The translations under genes and the position numbers were made by a program. A stretch of 64,000 nt of DNA from Rhynchopus sp. YZ270_cl-10 (taxonomy: Eukaryota > Euglenozoa > Diplonemea > Diplonemida > Diplonemidae). The notes under the pieces are model-generated. The model saw only the letters and a program-made list of their open reading frames with translations, did not search any database and was not told where the DNA came from. This document shows positions 20,711 through 30,400 of this stretch, one piece after another. How positions within the stretch are numbered: position 1 is the stretch's first letter; every line of letters starts with the position of its first letter. The stretch is from positions 62,001 through 126,000 of the forward strand of contig OZ037845.1 in assembly GCA_964035575.1 (NCBI GenBank), written 5' to 3'.

Positions 20711-21386
20711 ATTGTCTGGCTATTGCCTCCCAGGGAAAGGGACTCTCGAATTTTTTTTTTTGCCCCTAGAAAGGGCTAATTTCGACGATTTGAGGCCATT
20801 AAAAGCAAAATTTGATGCTTTTGAGCATCTGTGGGGGTCTAAAACGCGTTTTTGCGGTTTTTTTTCCTCCTTCCCCCATATTTTTCTTTACCGACTACTT
20901 TGGCTCAGCATAAAAAAAATTTTAAATAAAGGTCGAGATTTAGGTAGTGGCCAAGTAAAAGAACACAATTTTTTAATGGACCATCTGGGGGTACACAAAT
21001 ACGCAGTTCTCCTCTCAAAAACCACGGATATTTTACGATATCCTGTGTCCATTATAATACCGTAATCGTAAGAATTCTGGGACGTAACAAATCTGGGACA
21101 ATTGGGAAAAAATCTGAAACTTGGGACATTTTTACGTCCCAGCTTTTTACGATTACGGTATACCATGCAAAAAAGATTGTCCCCCTCCTCCCCCCCCAGT
21201 AGAGAAAAGAAGAAGAAAAAGACAGTTTCTGAGATATGTCTCATCTGTTTTTGATTCATGGCCAATTCTGACCGAATTGCCCTCGGTACGGCGACATCAT
21301 CCTTTTCGGAAAGTTCTCACTCCGTACTGCTTGTCTTTGCGGCGGTATCCTTCTTCCTTTTGTTCTGTCGTAGTCAGTCGGCGTTC
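20711..21386. other. Transposon interior, no gene seen
   Basis: Contains an inverted pair around TACGATTACGGTAT / ATACCGTAATCGTA (21055-21165, with GGGACGTAA / TTTTACGTCCCAG flanks), a long imperfect hairpin. No coding potential is supported. Confidence 0.45.
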
Positions 21387-21531
21387 TTAGTTCCTTAGTT
21401 CCTTAGTTCCTTAGTTCCTTAGTTCCTTAGTTCCTTAGTTCCTTAGTTCCTTAGTTCCTTAGTTCCTTAGTTCCTTAGTTCCTTAGTTCCTTAGTTCCTT
21501 AGTTCCTTGGTTCCATAGTTCCTTAGTTTCT
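21387..21531. repeat. Minisatellite (TTAGTTCC)n, about 18 copies
   Basis: 8-bp unit with decay at the right end (TTGGTTCCATAG). It lies in the presumed promoter region 75 bases upstream of the 394-residue gene. Confidence 0.92.
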
Positions 21532-21604
21532 CAGTATTCTTTTTTGTGGTTGTTTACATTTAAACACACAACAGGATTACACAAAACCTCTCTCTCTTTC
21601 CACC

Positions 21605-22789
21605 ATGCCGAGAGTACCTAAGAAGAAGGCACCCAAGGCTCCGGCGAAGAACGGGCCGTCGACGCCTCTCCCTCAGTCCCCACCTGCGACCTCGCCCACC
21701 GATCAAGTGCCAGTTCCCGTCCTTCTCGCGACGCCACCCACCTCCAACCCTTCTTCCCAGACGAGCACCCCTGCGGGGAAAAAGTCGAGTGGTGATACTG
21801 GTACCCCCCTGCAGCGTGCTTTTTGTGAAATTTTTTTAATTCACCACGAGAAGAACACCCTCACCCTCCCCAAGCTCGCTGTTCTGTTCAACCGTTTGTT
21901 CGACAAAGTGTGCCAAGGGCCGCAGATGTCGAAGGCGGTGGCAGCGCGGTTCACGGACTGGCAGGGTCACCTCCAGCAACGTGAGGTGAACCAGCTCAGC
22001 GAGGCCAACAAGCAACTCCCGCGCGCTATTCGTGTGGGGGCAACGACATTCGTTAATGTCGGCTTGCGGGACACCCTTGCGTCGCTCGCCACTGGCCAGC
22101 ACACCAACGCTTTGCAAATCGTGCGCAGCGCTGCCGAAACGGCAGGAAAGTCCGAGGAGCTGCAGGGCCGGATGACGGTCTTGTATGACAAGACACACGG
22201 CGCATCGGCACCCAACACTGAACAGCCTGCATCTTGCAAACGGCCCCTCATCCCGTATCCTCCTCAGAGCGTTTGCGGGGCGAACATGAGGGACGGACAC
22301 CAGGTCTTTTCCGTTTTCTATCTAGTGGGGCCCAATGTCACTATTCAGGAGTGTTCGCTCTCCGGGTCAGAGGTGACACTCTCCATTCTGAGAAACTGCA
22401 AGTTCCAGGGGGAGCTGCAGAACGGAAAGTACCGTTTCTCTTACTGTGTCCCCCCTGACCACGCCATCGACCACACTCGTCTGCCCGAAGCGGCGCTTGA
22501 CGGAGCGATGCTCCTCGTGCATGTTCCCTTGATTTCCCTGGCCGCCCCCAAGCAGGCCATCCTCAGCACTACCGCGTTCGACTACAACGTGGTACTTCCC
22601 CCCGAAGCCGCCCCAACCGTGGCACCGGTGGTTCTGCATACGCCAGAGGGAGAGGGAGAGGGCGAACAGGACCCGGCCAATCAAGCGGATGAATCCGATG
22701 AAGAGGGTGAGGGTGCAGTACATGGTCAACTAGATGATCTTGGGTTCATGTCGATGTCAAGCTTTTCTGTGCAGGTTCAGAAACCCTAG
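21605..22789 (+). CDS. Unknown 394-residue protein of the DNA transposon
   Basis: ATG 21605 sits in the context CACCATGCC. The first ~75 residues are Lys/Pro/Thr/Ser-rich with PKKKAPKAP, which looks like a nuclear localisation tail. Residues ~80-200 are helical with many Gln/Glu/Arg; the remainder holds beta-like segments (VFSVFYLVGPNVTIQECSL, GKYRFSYCVPP) and ends in a Glu/Asp-rich tail. No known domain was recognised. Its position between the terminal repeats and in front of the transposase suggests an accessory protein of the transposon, perhaps a DNA-binding partner. It could instead be a captured host gene. Confidence 0.7.
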   Translation: MPRVPKKKAPKAPAKNGPSTPLPQSPPATSPTDQVPVPVLLATPPTSNPSSQTSTPAGKKSSGDTGTPLQRAFCEIFLIHHEKNTLTLPKLAVLFNRLFDKVCQGPQMSKAVAARFTDWQGHLQQREVNQLSEANKQLPRAIRVGATTFVNVGLRDTLASLATGQHTNALQIVRSAAETAGKSEELQGRMTVLYDKTHGASAPNTEQPASCKRPLIPYPPQSVCGANMRDGHQVFSVFYLVGPNVTIQECSLSGSEVTLSILRNCKFQGELQNGKYRFSYCVPPDHAIDHTRLPEAALDGAMLLVHVPLISLAAPKQAILSTTAFDYNVVLPPEAAPTVAPVVLHTPEGEGEGEQDPANQADESDEEGEGAVHGQLDDLGFMSMSSFSVQVQKP

Positions 22790-23058
22790 CCCGTGTCTAA
22801 GTTCTGCATCATTTCTATGGTGTTAAAATTCCCTGTTCAAGTCCCCTTTCTTAATTAATATGTCCTTTTTCTGTCACTTTGACAAGAGAAAAACGCTTTT
22901 TTGTCTTACCTTTACACACCGCAAAGTAAAAGAAGTCTTCCCAACTCCCTCGAGCTTTGATTATATTCCAAACTCCACTCACTCTCCTCTAACTCCCACA
23001 ACTGTTTGCAACACACACAGACCTGTGACACACGTTTTCATTTTTTTTTTTTTTTTAA
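22790..23058. other. Spacer between the two transposon genes
   Basis: Short AT-rich spacer ending in a T16 tract (about 23041-23056) directly before the transposase ATG. Confidence 0.5.
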
Positions 23059-24655
23059 ATGAAATGCAAGAGGGCAGACCCCGAGAGGCAGCGTGAGAAG
23101 CAGAGGGCCCGCACCCTTGGAGACGCGCTGCTCCGTGCGCGCTTACGCCACGGCCTCAGTCGCCACTGCATGGCAAAGCTTGCCCGCGCGATGCACGAGG
23201 CAAACCGCGCAAAGGGCCTCGCTCCTGTGCAGTTCGGTTTGTCTCGCAGCACGATCGCGAAGAGGGAGAGGCTCCTCCAGGCTCAGGCATGGAGGCTGCA
23301 GCAGAACGTGATGCAGGTCACGGCGTTTCTTCTTCGTCGCGTCCCTCGTGTCGCGTTCACCCCTCCGAGCAAGCTCGAGAAGTGGCCCATCACCTCCCTC
23401 CTCAGCATGGACGGCTACACCCCGCGGAACTCCTTGCGTACGAGAAATGCGCGCTTTCGGATGGCTGTGTGCCTACAAGCCGGAGCCTACGGCACCAGCC
23501 CCCTCACCATCATCGATGTCCCGAAGTCGGCGTTCAAGGGCATTGACCTGGGCACGCTTCTCGCTGCATCGCAGCAGACGGTGTACCGTCTGGAGCAAGA
23601 CGGGGGTATTGTGTTCCGGATCCCTATTAATAGGGTCGGTGGGGATCACGCGGAGCTCTGGGTGTTGTTCAAGGGGATGGGAGGAAGGGGTCACAGGAGT
23701 GCATTTTGCTGTACCCGCAGCGAGGATTGGCTCTCCACTTTGCACTCGTGCAAGCGCTGTTCGATTCAAGAGCTCAGCGCACACTTCCATTGCCCCCTCG
23801 CAGCCCACCTCCACACTCCTGCGTACACGGTGACCCCCCCCCCTCCACGACATCAAGGGCATCATCACCATGCTCCTTCATGTCCACTCGGGAGGACCAT
23901 CCGCCATAAAGGATGTCCTCGGGGTGGATTCGTTACAGAACGTGACCACCTCTCTGTGCCGAACAATGTTGGCGCAGCTGCTTGAGGCAGAAGCACCCAC
24001 CGACCCAGAGAGACTTGCTTGCGTGGCAGTTGAGTGCCTGGTCGCCTTTCGGTACCAGGATATCCCCATTCGATACCACGTATCCGGCACCAACGGTCAT
24101 GAGTTCGTGGCCAGTCTCCTTGCGTACCACGTCCTCATATTCGTGTTTGAGTGGTGGTTGCCTGGGTCGACCTGGCACAAAGGTGGTACGTACTTTCATA
24201 GTGCGAATCACTGGTTCGACGTGGAGGATTGCCAACTTTTTAGTCAATCCGATGAAGCGTTCGAGAGGGAGAACGGAGAGCGGAAGCGTCGTGCGTGCGT
24301 GGTCGGTCCCGCCACTTACGAGCGCGACCAGCTCATGTTTGAGATTGCGAACCTGCCCAATAGAGGATTGAGTGTGCTGCCTATGGAGCGTGAGTGCATT
24401 GCGTGGGGATACGACTCTTTCGCTCCTTTCTGCCGTTCGTGTGTCTGCAAGGGTGATTGGGGGAAGCGGCTGACGGCACTGCGTTCCAGACTGGTTTCCT
24501 TCGGCTTCTCACACTCGAGCGCGAGAGATGACGACTTTTGTTATCTTGGCTCTGATCTCCGGCAACGCAGAAACAAGTCCATGCGCGTTTGTGTTTGTGA
24601 CGCGACCAAGGTGAAGTTTGACGCCAAGGTTAAGAAGGCGTTTAATTTGAAATAA
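23059..24655 (+). pseudogene. Transposase-like gene with a C-run frameshift
   Basis: Frame 1 from ATG 23059 encodes an Arg-rich start, a helix-turn-helix-like segment and then strands carrying candidate catalytic Asp residues: SMDGYTP and GGDHAELWVLFKGMGG followed by CC and CKRC. At a run of ten C's (23834-23843) the sensible frame moves by one base: frame 1 becomes PRHQGHHHH, while the shifted frame reads PPLHDIKGIITMLLHVH and stays open to 24655, with E-rich helices (HEFVASLLAYHVLIFVFEWW) that could supply the third acidic residue. The GGD...C and LHDIKG signatures resemble DDE-type transposases with an inserted Cys/His motif. One extra C explains the break. The stop TAA lies inside an AATAAA polyadenylation signal. 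Family unassigned. Confidence 0.68.
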
Positions 24656-26130
24656 AAGAGATAAATACTTGTGTGCCTCGTATGCGAGGAGAGGTCTCTT
24701 CCGAGCCCATTGTCGCACCCTTTGACCCCGTTACACCAGATTACACCCCATTACACCTGAATTTCCTCGTGGCCAGTACACCCATTATCGAGTCATGGTT
24801 TCAGTTCCCGTAATTTTGCTCTTTTTTTAAATTTTTTCAATTAAAAAATGTCGTCACGAAGATAAAATTTTTTGTACCTTCTGTGCCTGCGTCCCTGAGG
24901 CGTTTGCACTATCAACTTCACCTTTTTTTTTTTTTTGTAAATCAAGCTACTTGACAATGGACATAGAAACGACGGAGGGTGCGTGCCCGCCAGCTTCACT
25001 CATTGTTCTTTCTTCATAGTTCAGCAACAAAAGAATGGGGTAATATTTCTTGTTTTTTTCTGTTCCTTTTTCCACCACACCTCCAAAAACACCCTCACAG
25101 GATGACAGTATACAAAAACATGATAAACGATGAAAACCCGCAACTCTACGCCACAGGTTCTTTCTTCCTCTGGGAAACTCTTTGTCAGTCACTGCTATAG
25201 CCATTTAACCCAGGGAGCATAGCTAGTGCAAGAAATTCGACTTCGGGATCCGGAAAGTCTGTCCTCTGCTCTTGCGGAGGACTAGGCACAAGAAAATATT
25301 GCGTTCCCCCAGGAAACTAATTTTTGTCACAGTAATTTTTGCCCAGGGCATGCTCTTGAAGCATGGCGGCTTGGTGTGAGAAGGGGCAGTGTGTTGTTTT
25401 GTTCTAGATTTCAACGGTTGTTAGAACGAGTCAAGTGGATGCTTATCTAAACACTGACTTTAGTACAGACCCGAGAGATCACACATGACTTTGAGGAAAG
25501 AACAAAGCAATGCATCTGTACCCGCACGCCAGGTTGTAGTTACTTCAGAATTTTCTTAAGTTTGCGCGAAAGAGAGCGGGGGCAACTCCTTTGTATCATA
25601 AGCCCGCTGTGCAGAACAAAGCGAGGAACCTTAAAACACTACCTGCGTGGTGGCTGAATTCACATCCCTTAGAATTACCAGAATTCAGCCTTTGTTGAAG
25701 TAACGTACATACTTGTATGTGCGTGTCACGCTTCTCCATCCTTAAATGGGTGCACTGCTTCACTGCAGCGGGTAAGCCTCTCTCGACTAGTGCAAACTTA
25801 AGAATTTTCTGCTGTAACTTACCAAAATCGATTTTCTTTCACCCCAAACACCCGCAACACCCCACCTGCTACTTCGGTAGCCTGTGTTGTTGGGAGTTGG
25901 TTCTCATGTTGATCCCCAGTGTTTTGCACTGCTTCTTCTGAGCCCAACGCTGTTTGGCCTGTCGACGTAATAAATACGAAGACAGGGCGGCGGTGCCAAC
26001 AATTTTCCGATGATGTAACGTTTTATCTGATTGATTTATCGTTTGATATACCTTGTGTGTGCTACTTCATGCACACCCAAGCAAGGTATATTGAACGGTA
26101 CTTTCAAGCGATACTTCGTTATGTCATTGG
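24656..26130. other. Transposon 3' interior, no gene seen
   Basis: About 1.5 kb without a supported ORF. Near 24731-24760 there are two near-identical ATTACACC words. Short minus-strand frames at 24947-25204 and 25223-25414 show no recognisable protein. Confidence 0.45.
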
Positions 26131-26438
26131 GGGTACCTGGGTACCTGGGTACCTGGGTACCTGGGTACCTGGGTACCTGGGTACCTGGGTACCTGGGTAC
26201 CTGGGTACCTGGGTACCTGGGTACCTGGGTACCTGGGTACCTGGGTACCTGGGTACCTGGGTACCTGGGTACCTGGGTACCTGGGTACCTGGGTACCTGG
26301 GTACCTGGGTACCTGGGTACCTGGGTACCTGGGTACCTGGGTACCTGGGTACCTGGGTACCTGGGTACCTGGGTACCTGGGTACCTGGGTACCTGGGTAC
26401 CTGGGTACCTGGGTACCTGGGTACCTGGGTACCTGGGT
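26131..26438. repeat. Minisatellite (GGGTACCT)n, about 38 copies
   Basis: Virtually perfect 8-bp unit containing the palindrome GGTACC. Open in all six frames; not coding. Confidence 0.95.
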
Positions 26439-26577
26439 GCCCACGTCATGACGACGTCATGACGAGGTAATTACGAGGGGGTGCCCTCGTAATTACCTCG
26501 TCATGACGAGGGCACCCCCTCGTAATTACGAGGGGGTGCCCTCGTCAAGGCACTCGTAATTACCTCGTCATGACGCG
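26439..26577. repeat. Subterminal palindrome array, right end
   Basis: CTCGTAATTACGAG and half-site variants (GAGGTAATTACGAG, CTCGTAATTACCTCG) mirror the left-end array in inverted orientation. Confidence 0.8.
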
Positions 26578-26603
26578 CGTAATGTCATTACGAGTCCATG
26601 GTG
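26578..26603 (-). repeat. Right terminal inverted repeat of the DNA transposon
   Basis: 26 bp, exact reverse complement of 20425-20450, followed by the TA duplication. Confidence 0.95.
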
Positions 26604-27121
26604 TACGAGTTCCATGGGGGGTCGCTACTGGCGTTAATCATCCAAACAAAAAAGACTACAAGAGACAAAACAAAAGTAACAAGAAAGGAACTTCGTATTG
26701 TAAAAAGAAAGCCCCATCCCGCCCCTTCCTCCCCTCCAGAACCAGCTGGGCACCAATACTGGAAATACAGCAAAACCACACAGACTGGACAGTCTATATT
26801 CTCCCCTGCCTCTCCCGTGTTAATGTTCACCCCTCCTTTATCCCAAATTGTCATAGAGCTAAATATAGTTGTATGCCTCGCTTCGCTCGGCAAACAACGA
26901 TACATAATAGGGCGACATGCTGATGACAAATATCTCCCTCGTTTAATTCACTTTTGTGCCTCGTTCTAACTAAACCGGCACATGTACTGATTGTAAGACT
27001 TTTGGCCCTCACTTCGCTCGGACCAAGCGCCTTTCATGTGCATTATAAACGTACCCCCCTTGCCCTGTCCAGTTTGATGTGGAACAAAAAAAGTCGAGCC
27101 TAGGGCTAAGTTGAACAACAC

Positions 27122-27169
<48 letters not shown>
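26604..27169 (+). mobile_element. Copy A 3' end with poly(A)
   Basis: Matches 34731-35292 of copy B nearly base for base and ends in A47 (27123-27169). Two CTTCGCTCGG hairpin-like motifs occur near 26876 and 27013. The last bases before the A-run are CTAGGGCTAAGTTGAACAAC then ACC, shared with family 2. Confidence 0.92.
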
Positions 27170-27170
<1 letters not shown>

Positions 27171-27343
27171 GGGGCACACACGTTTTGCTACACACTACCC
27201 CATCTTGTCCTTTGCTTCTCCCCTTATCCCCTTTCCCCCACTTGTTTTCCCCCTTGTGTGGGTCCTACCTGTCGCCTCCTAGTGGCGTGTCCTGGGCAGA
27301 GAGAAGGCCGTTGAGTAGTTCCTCTCTGGCGAAGTGCAGGTAG
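27171..27343 (+). ncRNA. HDV-like self-cleaving ribozyme at the element's 5' end
   Basis: All parts of the nested double pseudoknot can be placed. P1: GGGGCAC (27171-27177) with GTGTCCT (27287-27293). P2: CTACCTG (27265-27271) with CAGGTAG (27337-27343). P3: GCC/GGC (27274-27276, 27284-27286) closed by TCCTAGT, very like the HDV loop. J1/4 is GGGCA. P4 is AGAGAG/CTCTCT (27298-27303, 27322-27327). J4/2 is GGCGAA (27328-27333), identical to HDV, with the catalytic C at 27330. Cleavage would fall just before G27171, exactly at the junction with the preceding poly(A). R2-type elements are known to use such ribozymes to free their 5' end. The joint between P1 and P2 is unusually long (87 bases). 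Confidence 0.82.
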
Positions 27344-27415
27344 AGACGTGTATTTTGTCTTCCTTGTCCTTTTGTTTTTTACTGTTTTGACTTTTTTGTT
27401 TTCTTGGTGGTGAAG

Positions 27416-30400
27416 ATGTGCAGGTGGAGTGCCCAGCTTTGGGCTATGGTGCTCCTGTGTGGAGCCATGGATGATGGCGGGGGTGACAGCCGAAGCTGGT
27501 GCAGCAACATGAGCAACATGCGCAGCAGCAGCAGCATGAGCAGGAGCAGCATGAGCAGCAGCATGAGCAGCAGCAGCATGTGCAGCAGCAGCATGAGCAG
27601 CAGCAGCATGAGCAGCAGCATCGTGAGCAGGAGCACTGCCATCAACATCAGTACCTCCCACGGTTGCGGCAGGCACGTATCGCGAGTGGGCTCCTCAACA
27701 CCAACTCAGCACTCTCAGGTACCACGTTCTCGCTGCAGCAACATGAGCAGCCATGACTGGAGTGATGGCCTCTATGGCAGCGTCTACTGCAACAATAGCG
27801 GCTCCAACAACCACACCAGCAACATCTACACCTGCAGCAATGGCCGCAAGGGCTTCATGTGCAGCGGCTACAGAAGCTGCAGGTGCACCCCCATTCCCCC
27901 CCATTATTACCCCAAAAAGAGGCCTGTGCCCAACAACCCAAGCGGCTGCAGCTTTGATAGCAGCAACAACAACAACAACTACAACAACGGTGGCAGACAC
28001 TGGATGCGTGGGCGGACACTAGATGTGCGGGCGGACAGCATCAGCAGCAACAACAGCAACTACAACAACAGTGGCAGACAGTGGATGCGCGGGCGGACAC
28101 TAGATGTGCGGGCGGGCAGCATCAGCAGCAACAACAACAACAACTACAACAACAGTGGCAGACAGTGGATGCGCGGGTGGACACTAGATGTGCGGGCGGA
28201 CAGCATCAGCAGCAACAACAGCAACTACAACAACGGTGGCAGACAGCGGATGCGCGGGCGGACACAGGATGTGCGGGCGGACAGTATCAGCAGCAACAAC
28301 AGCAACTACAACAACAACCGTAACACCAGCAACAACAACAGCATCAGCAGCACCTGCAGCAGCACCGACAGCAACAGCAACAGCAGCAGCAGCAACTGCA
28401 GCAACAACACTGTAGGTGGGGGTGAGCGAGGTATGCTGGTGTTCGGGGCCAGCCTTGCGGGGCGAGAAGGACAGAGTTACTGTGTGACGTTACGGGTGTG
28501 GGGGACCTTTATCACCCCCAATGTTCACATGGGGCGTGCAGAACATGGGCTTGGGTTTGACTGGTGGAGCATCCTTTGGGAACGCCTTTCTTCTCTGCGC
28601 CGACCAGACCCCCGCTGGGTAGCCGAGGCACCTGAGTGGGGTGTGTTTGTGTCTTTCGCGGTCCTGGACATGTGGAAGGACAGACGCGCCCCTACCCTCA
28701 GTCACCTCATATTGTGGCTGGTGGGTAGGAGGGGGACCAGGAGGACGCGCCGAGGTCACAGGTCCTTGAACTGGACCAAGGCACAGGCGAGCAGGTTCCG
28801 TCGGCGCAAGGCGCCATGCAAGCGTCCGCCCTCTCAACTTTTCCGCAGGATAAGGGCAGCCGTTGTGAGAGTGGCTTTGCAGTGGGTGGCCATCTGGGCT
28901 CTGGTTTGCGTGGGGTATGAGCTTGGGAGATCGGCGCCACGGGCTTTGGGTTGTGCACTGATCCGGGACGCAGAGCTGCTGAGTGTGCTGCTGAGGAAGG
29001 GGCTCCTACAGGGCCGATACAGAGCACGTAGCGGGAGGCTGTGGTTGCGAGTACTTGCCAGCAGGGTGTGGGTTTTCATGCAGAGGTTGAGGCGACCGGC
29101 GGGGACAGGGGACGGGTGGGAGCTGTCACCTCAGAGCATAAGCCTGGGGCCCGGGGCGCTGGCAGGTGGAGCAGACGGGGACATCAACCCGGAGGAGGCG
29201 GCAAACCTTGACGCATTCCTCGAGGTGCATGGGGGGAAGAGGGTGCCGAACGCAGCCAACGGCGAGTGCATGTACGTGGCCTTACTGGGTAAGAAGAACG
29301 CGCTGTACTTGGATGTCAGCAAAGCACGCACTGAGCTGGCTGACAGAGCGCGGGTCACGAAGGTGAAGACCGGTCTCAGACGCTACTTCGAGACCGAGGC
29401 ACAGCTGTCAAGCTTCATTGACGGCCTCACCAACCCTGAGGTGTGGGGCAACCACCTCACCCTACACCTGGCAGCAAATGCATGGTCCACCACGATAGCG
29501 GTAGTGCAGCCTGGGCCGAATCCAGTGGTGACGATCAACCCCGCAGCCTCATCGAAAGACTTGCGGACGCAGAAAGACCGCCGCGTCAGGGTAGTTTCAC
29601 TCCTCAATAATCACTATGAGGAAGTGCAAATGGACCCAAAGAACGCCCTGGCAATGGTCCAGTCGGCCCCCTTCGCAGAGCTTGACCCGAAAGGCCTAAC
29701 AGCAACACCCATCCCTGCCATGACGAAGGAGTCGCCTTCTCCTCTGGGGGCTGATGCACCGAGGCTCTTCTGCCCTGTTCCGTGTTGCAACGGAAGCAGT
29801 CTACACCGTCCCCAGCCCTTCTCTGTTCCCGGCCTGCGCACACACATCGGTGCACACCTGTCTTCCGGCGACCACATCCCCCACGACACCCTCAACAAGT
29901 TGGGGTTAGGACAGTGTGAAGCGTGTGGGGGGATACGGTCGGCATCGAAGGAGACATGTCTTCAGTGTGCGAAACTGGTAAAGGCGATCGCAAAGCCCAC
30001 ACCCAGGGAACGCACCGCAGTGGAAAAGGCAGACGACGTTGACTTGCCGGAGTGGTGGGAGATAGCTCAAATCCCCATCAGGACAACAGATGCGATCCCC
30101 ACGAGCATCGACCGTCCAGCCGCTGTGGAGTTCACCCAGGCACTTGAGGATGTGGCCGCAGTTGGCGATGAGGCAAGCTGGAAACGTTTGTGCATGTTCG
30201 CGAAGCTGGTCCTACCGGCGAAGCGAGGTGGGAAGCACCTCAAGACGAAGGTGGCAGTCTTGCGGCAGAAGGATGTGGATGAGTGGAGAGAAGGTGAGAT
30301 CGCAGCAATGTGGCGAGCAGCTGCGAATCGCACAGGCGGTACGAAGAAGGAGAAGGAGCGGAAGGAACCAACGTGGGAAGAAAGGGAGAAGGCGATGGTC

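Larger units (their letters stand above)
20425..26603 (+). mobile_element. DNA transposon, 6,179 bp, nested in copy A
   Basis: Copy B reads CCATCCCC-TA-CGAGTTCC without interruption (34721-34740); in copy A this sequence is split, with TA at both ends (20423-20424, 26604-26605). The insert starts CACCATGGACTCGTAATGAC and ends with the exact reverse complement: 26 bp perfect terminal inverted repeats. Inside each end lie clustered palindromes based on CTCGTAATTACGAG. It carries a frameshifted transposase-like gene and a 394-residue protein gene. CAC termini with a TA duplication recall some CMC/Mirage-type elements, but the superfamily is not established. Confidence 0.92.

Noticed and set aside
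21387-21531. CRISPR array
   Set aside because: Repeats are contiguous with no spacers, in eukaryotic transposon sequence.
26031-26470. Long frames of GTWVPGYL repeats
   Set aside because: Artefact of the stop-free 8-bp GGGTACCT array.
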